Below are positions 16,340-19,797 of a stretch of 19,797 bases of DNA, one piece after another. How positions within the stretch are numbered: position 1 is the stretch's first letter; the number at the start of each line of letters is the position of its first letter. The DNA comes from an uncultured Lachnospiraceae bacterium (lineage in GTDB: Bacteria > Bacillota > Clostridia > Lachnospirales > Lachnospiraceae), in NCBI GenBank assembly GCA_944376975.1, contig CALWEE010000006.1, positions 1 to 19,797 of the forward strand. Reading direction: 5' to 3'. The position numbers and the translations under genes are program-made. A model generated the notes under the pieces. That model was not told the origin of the DNA, made no database searches, and saw only the letters and a program-made list of their open reading frames with translations.

Positions 16340-16369
16340 TTGACTTCCGCTATATCCGACTGATATAAT
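16340..16369 (+). promoter_or_regulatory. Internal promoter upstream of rpmJ (alpha section)
   Basis: TTGACT (16340-16345) and TATAAT (16364-16369) are 18 bases apart, and TGA before the hexamer makes it an extended -10. A short A-run lies just upstream (16331-16335). The bases AAAAATCGCTTG at 16331-16342 are the same 12 as at 3057-3068 in the rpsJ promoter. Transcription would start near 16376 and drive rpmJ, rpsM, rpsK, rpsD, rpoA and rplQ, in addition to read-through from upstream. Confidence 0.85.
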
Positions 16370-16402
16370 GATTCGTGAACGTTTTGAAAGGAGAGATTTG
16401 CA

Positions 16403-16516
16403 GTGAAGGTAAGATCATCAGTAAAGCCTATTTGCGAAAAGTGCAAAGTCATCAAGAGAAAAGGCAGTATACGGATCATCTGTGAGAATCCGAAGCATAA
16501 ACAGAGACAGGGCTGA
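16403..16516 (+). CDS. rpmJ: 50S ribosomal protein L36, zinc-binding form
   Basis: This 37-residue protein starts at a GTG 7 bases after GAAAGGAGAG (about 16386-16395). It reads [10 protein letters not shown] then [10 protein letters not shown], and ends KHKQRQG, the complete L36 pattern. Cys11, Cys14, Cys27 and His32 form the zinc site (C+ type). It is one of the smallest bacterial genes and easily missed by length filters. It sits between infA and rpsM as in Bacillus and Clostridia, directly downstream of the internal promoter. Confidence 0.98.
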   Translation: MKVRSSVKPICEKCKVIKRKGSIRIICENPKHKQRQG

Positions 16517-16796
16517 TCGTCAGGCTTGTGTTTTGTTGTGTAAAGAGACAGGCGGTATGCCTGGACAATAAGCGGCTGCAGTGATGCAACGCCAGGACGG
16601 GTTGTAATCACTTTTAATATAAGCAGGGGTTGCCCCTGTGTATTTCCATGTCTTTTAGTCGGACATGGCACATGATAAAAAGAACAGAGTATAAGGCGGA
16701 AATTCCTGTAAGCATTTCACCATCCCGCCCCGGCAGGATGTTACAGCGGTCTCTTCCTTATAAGTAACGCAGAATAACCAATGGAGGTGTAATTTC
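16517..16796 (+). promoter_or_regulatory. Structured 280-nt spacer or leader before rpsM
   Basis: No credible gene lies here. Hairpins seen are: CAGGC/GCCTG (16549-16563); GGC-TGCA with a GTGA (GNRA) tetraloop, TGCA-AC-GCC (16574-16593); CAGGGG/CCCCTG (16624-16638); CCATGTC/GACATGG, a perfect 7 bp (16646-16668); and CATCC/GGATG (16721-16740). The rpsM ribosome binding site is GGAGGTG (16783-16789). The placement matches that of the S4-binding alpha-operon leader in E. coli, and rpsD is two genes downstream, so S4 autoregulation is a reasonable hypothesis. No known motif is confirmed. Confidence 0.6.
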
Positions 16797-17165
16797 ATGG
16801 CCCGTATCAGTGGTGTAGATTTACCGAGAGAAAAACGTGTTGAGATAGGCCTTACTTACATCTACGGAATCGGTAGAGTAAGTTCAAATCGTATCCTTAA
16901 AGAAGCTAATGTTGATCCCAGTACACGCGTCAGAGATCTGACTGACGATGAAGTCGCGAGGATCCGTGACGTCATTGACGCTACTCAGACTGTAGAAGGC
17001 GATTTACGTCGTGAGATCGCGCTGAATATCAAGAGACTCCAGGAGATCGGCTGTTACAGAGGAATCCGTCACAGAAAAGGTCTTCCGGTCCGTGGACAGA
17101 AAACGAAGACGAACGCGAGAACCCGCAAAGGTCCGAAGAGAACAGTAGCAAACAAGAAGAAGTAA
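16797..17165 (+). CDS. rpsM: 30S ribosomal protein S13
   Basis: The 122-residue protein begins [20 protein letters not shown] and carries the helix-two-turn-helix region [12 protein letters not shown]. The basic tail [20 protein letters not shown] (shown in full) reaches toward the P-site tRNA. S13 bridges the 30S head to L5 in the central protuberance. It has a strong GGAGGTG site and follows the structured 280-base spacer. Confidence 0.99.
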   Translation: MARISGVDLPREKRVEIGLTYIYGIGRVSSNRILKEANVDPSTRVRDLTDDEVARIRDVIDATQTVEGDLRREIALNIKRLQEIGCYRGIRHRKGLPVRGQKTKTNARTRKGPKRTVANKKK

Positions 17166-17192
17166 GAGTAACCTAACAGGAGGTTTAGTTCA

Positions 17193-17588
17193 ATGGCTAA
17201 AAAAGTTACAAAAAAAGTGACTAAAAGACGTGTTAAAAAGAACGTTGAGCGTGGACAGGCACATATCCAGTCATCTTTTAATAATACGATCGTTACATTA
17301 ACAGATTCTGAAGGCAACGCGCTTTCATGGGCAAGCGCCGGCGGACTGGGCTTTCGCGGCTCCAGAAAATCCACGCCGTACGCCGCTCAGATGGCAGCGG
17401 AAACAGCAGCAAAAGCTGCGTTAAACTATGGTCTTAAATCTGTAGAAGTTATGGTAAAAGGTCCTGGTTCAGGACGTGAAGCAGCTATCCGTGCCCTTCA
17501 GGCTTGCGGTATTGAAGTAACGAGCATCCGCGACGTTACTCCGGTTCCTCATAATGGATGCCGCCCACCCAAAAGAAGAAGAGTCTAA
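17193..17588 (+). CDS. rpsK: 30S ribosomal protein S11
   Basis: The 131-residue product has a lysine-rich N-terminus ([18 protein letters not shown]), then [18 protein letters not shown]. The RPPKRRRV C-terminus and [17 protein letters not shown] are diagnostic. S11 lies on the 30S platform near the mRNA exit with S7 and S18. GGAGG precedes the ATG, and 27 bases separate it from rpsM. Confidence 0.99.
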   Translation: MAKKVTKKVTKRRVKKNVERGQAHIQSSFNNTIVTLTDSEGNALSWASAGGLGFRGSRKSTPYAAQMAAETAAKAALNYGLKSVEVMVKGPGSGREAAIRALQACGIEVTSIRDVTPVPHNGCRPPKRRRV

Positions 17589-17606
17589 TTAGGAGGTTAA
17601 GTTAGA

Positions 17607-18200
17607 ATGGCAAGAGATATGGTTCCAGTATTAAAAAGATGCAGAAGTCTTGGCCTTGATCCGGTTTATCTGGGTATTGATAAAAAATCTAACAGACAGT
17701 CCATCAGAGGAAACAGAAAGAAAAGCGAGTATGGACAGCAGCTTCTTGAAAAACAGAAAGCGAAATTCATTTATGGCGTTCTGGAGAAACCTTTCAGAAA
17801 CTACTTTAAAAAAGCGAGCCGCATGAAAGGCGCTCCCGGCGACAACCTGATGATCCTCCTGGAGTCCAGACTGGACAACGTGATCTTCCGTCTCGGATTC
17901 GCCAGAACACGTAAAGAGGCCCGTCAGATCGTCGGACATCAGCATGTACTCGTAAACGGAAAACGGGTCCAGATCCCTTCTTATCGGGTAAAAGCCGGAG
18001 ATGTTGTGGAGATCCGCGAGAAATCCAAAGGAAGCCAGAGATACAAAGACATTCTGGAAGTAACAGGCGCGAGACTTGTTCCGGAATGGCTTGAAGCCGA
18101 TCAGGAAAATCTCTCCGGTACAGTTAAGATGATGCCGACCAGAGAACAGATCGATGTTCCTGTAAACGAAATGCTTATCGTCGAGCTGTATTCTAAATAA
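17607..18200 (+). CDS. rpsD: 30S ribosomal protein S4
   Basis: The protein is 197 residues. The N-terminal domain ([19 protein letters not shown]) lacks the four-cysteine zinc motif of the E. coli-type S4, as is normal in Clostridia. It contains [20 protein letters not shown]. The S4 RNA-binding domain is at about 88-150 ([20 protein letters not shown], then [17 protein letters not shown]). S4 nucleates 30S assembly and autoregulates in both E. coli and Bacillus. Its location between rpsK and rpoA differs from Bacillus, where rpsD stands alone. A 66-base spacer follows. Confidence 0.99.
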   Translation: MARDMVPVLKRCRSLGLDPVYLGIDKKSNRQSIRGNRKKSEYGQQLLEKQKAKFIYGVLEKPFRNYFKKASRMKGAPGDNLMILLESRLDNVIFRLGFARTRKEARQIVGHQHVLVNGKRVQIPSYRVKAGDVVEIREKSKGSQRYKDILEVTGARLVPEWLEADQENLSGTVKMMPTREQIDVPVNEMLIVELYSK

Positions 18201-18266
18201 TAAGATTTAGCGTAAGCTGGTAGTTACCCTCAGTGATCATAACCCAATAAAGGAGGGCCATATAGA

Positions 18267-19226
18267 GTGTTTGATTTTGAAAAACCCAAAATTGAAATAG
18301 CGCAGATTTCTGATGATAATAAGTTCGGCCGTTTTGTTGTCGAGCCTCTGGAAAGAGGCTACGGCATCACGCTGGGGAATTCCCTGCGCAGGATCATGCT
18401 TTCATCCCTGCCGGGCTCCGCTGTCAGTCAGGTCAAGATCGACGGCGTAGTCCATGAATTCAGTTCCATTCCCGGCGTGAAGGAAGACGTGACCGAGATT
18501 ATCATGAACATCAAGAGTCTGGCCATTAAGAACACAAGCGCGGACAACGAACCGAAGACGGCGTATATCGAATACGAAGGCGAAGGCGTTGTGACAGCGG
18601 CGGATATTCAGGTCGATCAAGACATTGAGATCCTGAATAAAGACCAGGTTATCGCTACATTGAGCGGCGGCAGTGACTGTAAGTTGTATATGGAACTGAC
18701 GATCACGAAAGGCCGGGGTTATGTAAGTTCTGACAAAAATAAAAATGACGATCTTCCGATCGGCGTTATCCCGGTGGATTCCATCTATACGCCGGTTGAA
18801 CGTGTCAATCTGAACGTGGAGAACACACGTGTCGGACAGATCACCGACTTTGATAAACTTACATTGGATGTATTTACCAATGGCACCCTTGCCCCGGACG
18901 AAGCAGTCAGCCTGGCGGCTAAAGTTTTGAGTGAACATTTGAACCTTTTCATTGACCTTTCCGAGAATGCCAAGACAGCGGAAGTCATGGTAGAGAAAGA
19001 AGACAATGAAAAAGAAAAAGTTCTCGAAATGAACATTGACGAGTTGGAATTATCCGTTCGTTCCTATAACTGCCTGAAGAGAGCGGGCATCAACACGGTC
19101 GAAGAGCTGACCAACAGGACGGCGGAAGATATGATGAAGGTTCGTAACCTTGGACGGAAATCTCTGGAAGAAGTTCTTGCGAAATTGAAAGAGCTGAACC
19201 TTCAGTTAAGTCCAAGCGAAGAATGA
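18267..19226 (+). CDS. rpoA: DNA-directed RNA polymerase subunit alpha
   Basis: A GTG start follows AAGGAGG by about 10 bases and gives 319 residues. The N-terminal dimerisation domain (about 1-230) contains the conserved [21 protein letters not shown] (shown as [11 protein letters not shown] and [10 protein letters not shown]). An acidic linker follows (about 240-256, EKEDNEKEK). The C-terminal domain begins near 258, with Arg265 in [15 protein letters not shown], the residue that contacts UP elements and activators. That fits the A-tract seen upstream of the rpsJ promoter. Confidence 0.99.
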   Translation: MFDFEKPKIEIAQISDDNKFGRFVVEPLERGYGITLGNSLRRIMLSSLPGSAVSQVKIDGVVHEFSSIPGVKEDVTEIIMNIKSLAIKNTSADNEPKTAYIEYEGEGVVTAADIQVDQDIEILNKDQVIATLSGGSDCKLYMELTITKGRGYVSSDKNKNDDLPIGVIPVDSIYTPVERVNLNVENTRVGQITDFDKLTLDVFTNGTLAPDEAVSLAAKVLSEHLNLFIDLSENAKTAEVMVEKEDNEKEKVLEMNIDELELSVRSYNCLKRAGINTVEELTNRTAEDMMKVRNLGRKSLEEVLAKLKELNLQLSPSEE

Positions 19227-19261
19227 TCGCGTATTTTGCGAGTATATGTAGGAGGTAAATC

Positions 19262-19786
19262 ATGGCAGGCTATAGAAAACTTGGAAGAACTTCCAATCAG
19301 AGAAAAGCTTTGCTCAGAAGTCAGGTCACTGCCCTGATCAATAACGGAAGCATCCGTACAACTGAAGCGAAAGCGAAAGAAGTCAGAAGGATCACCGAAG
19401 GCTTGATCGCCCTTGCTGTCAAAGAAAAAGACAACTTTGAAGAAGTAAAGGTTCAGGCAAAGGTTGTCCGCAAAGATAAAGACGGCAAGAGAGTCAAAGA
19501 AAACGGCAAGGCTGTTTTCGATACCGTTGAGAAGACCGTTAAGAAAGATAAACCGTCCCGTCTGCACGCCCGTCGTCAGATGCTTCGCGTCCTTTATCCG
19601 GTAACGGCCGTTCCGGCTGAAGCTGCCGGCAGAAAAGCCAATACAAAGAAAGTGGACCTGGTGGACAAACTGTTCACGGAACTGGCTCCGAAGTACGCGG
19701 GACGCAACGGCGGATACACACGTATCGTCAAGATCGGCCAGCGTAAAGGCGACGCCGCTATGGAAGTTCTCATCGAACTGGTATGA
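19262..19786 (+). CDS. rplQ: 50S ribosomal protein L17 with a lineage-type insertion
   Basis: The N-terminal MAGYRKLGRTSNQRKALLRS and C-terminal GRNGGYTRIVKIGQRKGDAA then EVLIELV are typical of L17, which sits at the tunnel exit near L32 and L22. The length is 174 residues against about 112-127 in most bacteria. The extra sequence lies at about 55-99, between LIALAVKEK and LHARRQ, and is charged (many Lys, Glu and Asp). A second small addition is at about 113-128. The frame is intact, so it is an insertion and not an artefact of a frameshift. GGAGG precedes the ATG. The window ends 11 bases after the stop. Confidence 0.98.
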   Translation: MAGYRKLGRTSNQRKALLRSQVTALINNGSIRTTEAKAKEVRRITEGLIALAVKEKDNFEEVKVQAKVVRKDKDGKRVKENGKAVFDTVEKTVKKDKPSRLHARRQMLRVLYPVTAVPAEAAGRKANTKKVDLVDKLFTELAPKYAGRNGGYTRIVKIGQRKGDAAMEVLIELV

Positions 19787-19797
19787 TAAAAGATCAT

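Noticed and set aside
16649..16765. Possible 38-codon open frame (starting MSFSRTWHM) in the infA-rpsM region
   Set aside because: No Shine-Dalgarno before the ATG, which lies inside the CCATGTC hairpin stem; composition shows no family pattern. Treated as part of the leader.
18201..18266. ATTTAGCG in the rpsD-rpoA gap as another copy of the GAGTTTAG repeat
   Set aside because: Only a few bases match and the other shared blocks of the unit (CAAGC, AGCG, GAGG, GAAC) are missing.

Overview
The window carries the long S10-spc-alpha ribosomal protein cluster of a low-to-mid GC Gram-positive bacterium. It is most likely a Clostridia member and probably Lachnospiraceae-like. This rests on type Z (zinc) S14, rpsD lying inside the alpha cluster between rpsK and rpoA (unlike Bacillus), a small KOW-domain gene between map and infA, a cysteine-free clostridial-style S4 N-terminus, an enlarged L17, and strong AGGAGG ribosome binding sites throughout. 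Genus cannot be fixed from the sequence alone.

Layout. Positions 1-2816 hold three non-ribosomal genes with visibly more GC-rich codon use: the 3' part of a YjjG-type HAD nucleotidase, a MATE efflux transporter overlapping it by 4 bases, and a convergent class I SAM methyltransferase on the minus strand. A 511-base intergenic region (2817-3327) follows. It holds the methyltransferase upstream region, a strong promoter with an A-tract upstream (3047-3094), and a ~227-nt structured leader before rpsJ. From 3328 to the end every gene is on the plus strand: rpsJ, rplC, rplD, rplW | rplB, rpsS, rplV, rpsC, rplP, rpmC, rpsQ, rplN, rplX, rplE, rpsN(Z), rpsH | rplF, rplR, rpsE, rpmD, rplO, secY, adk, map, KOW gene, infA | rpmJ | rpsM, rpsK, rpsD, rpoA, rplQ. 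The str genes (rpsL, rpsG, fusA, tuf) do not precede rpsJ here.

The genes supply both ribosomal subunits, the SecY translocon channel, adenylate kinase, methionine aminopeptidase, IF-1 and RNA polymerase alpha, so translation, export, N-terminal maturation and transcription are coupled in one locus. Most gaps are under 35 bases or are overlaps. The exceptions carry the non-coding interest: 3646-3757, 5336-5581, 10627-10861, 14290-14393, 16333-16402 and 16517-16796.

I see no novel multi-gene system, phage, transposon or CRISPR. The most notable items are a family of short GAGTTTAG-containing intergenic repeats in two spacers of the cluster (one pair of 38-base copies is identical), two elaborate leader-like RNAs (before rpsJ and before rpsM), a consensus-like extended -10 promoter between infA and rpmJ that shares its -35 context with the rpsJ promoter, and the L17 insertion.
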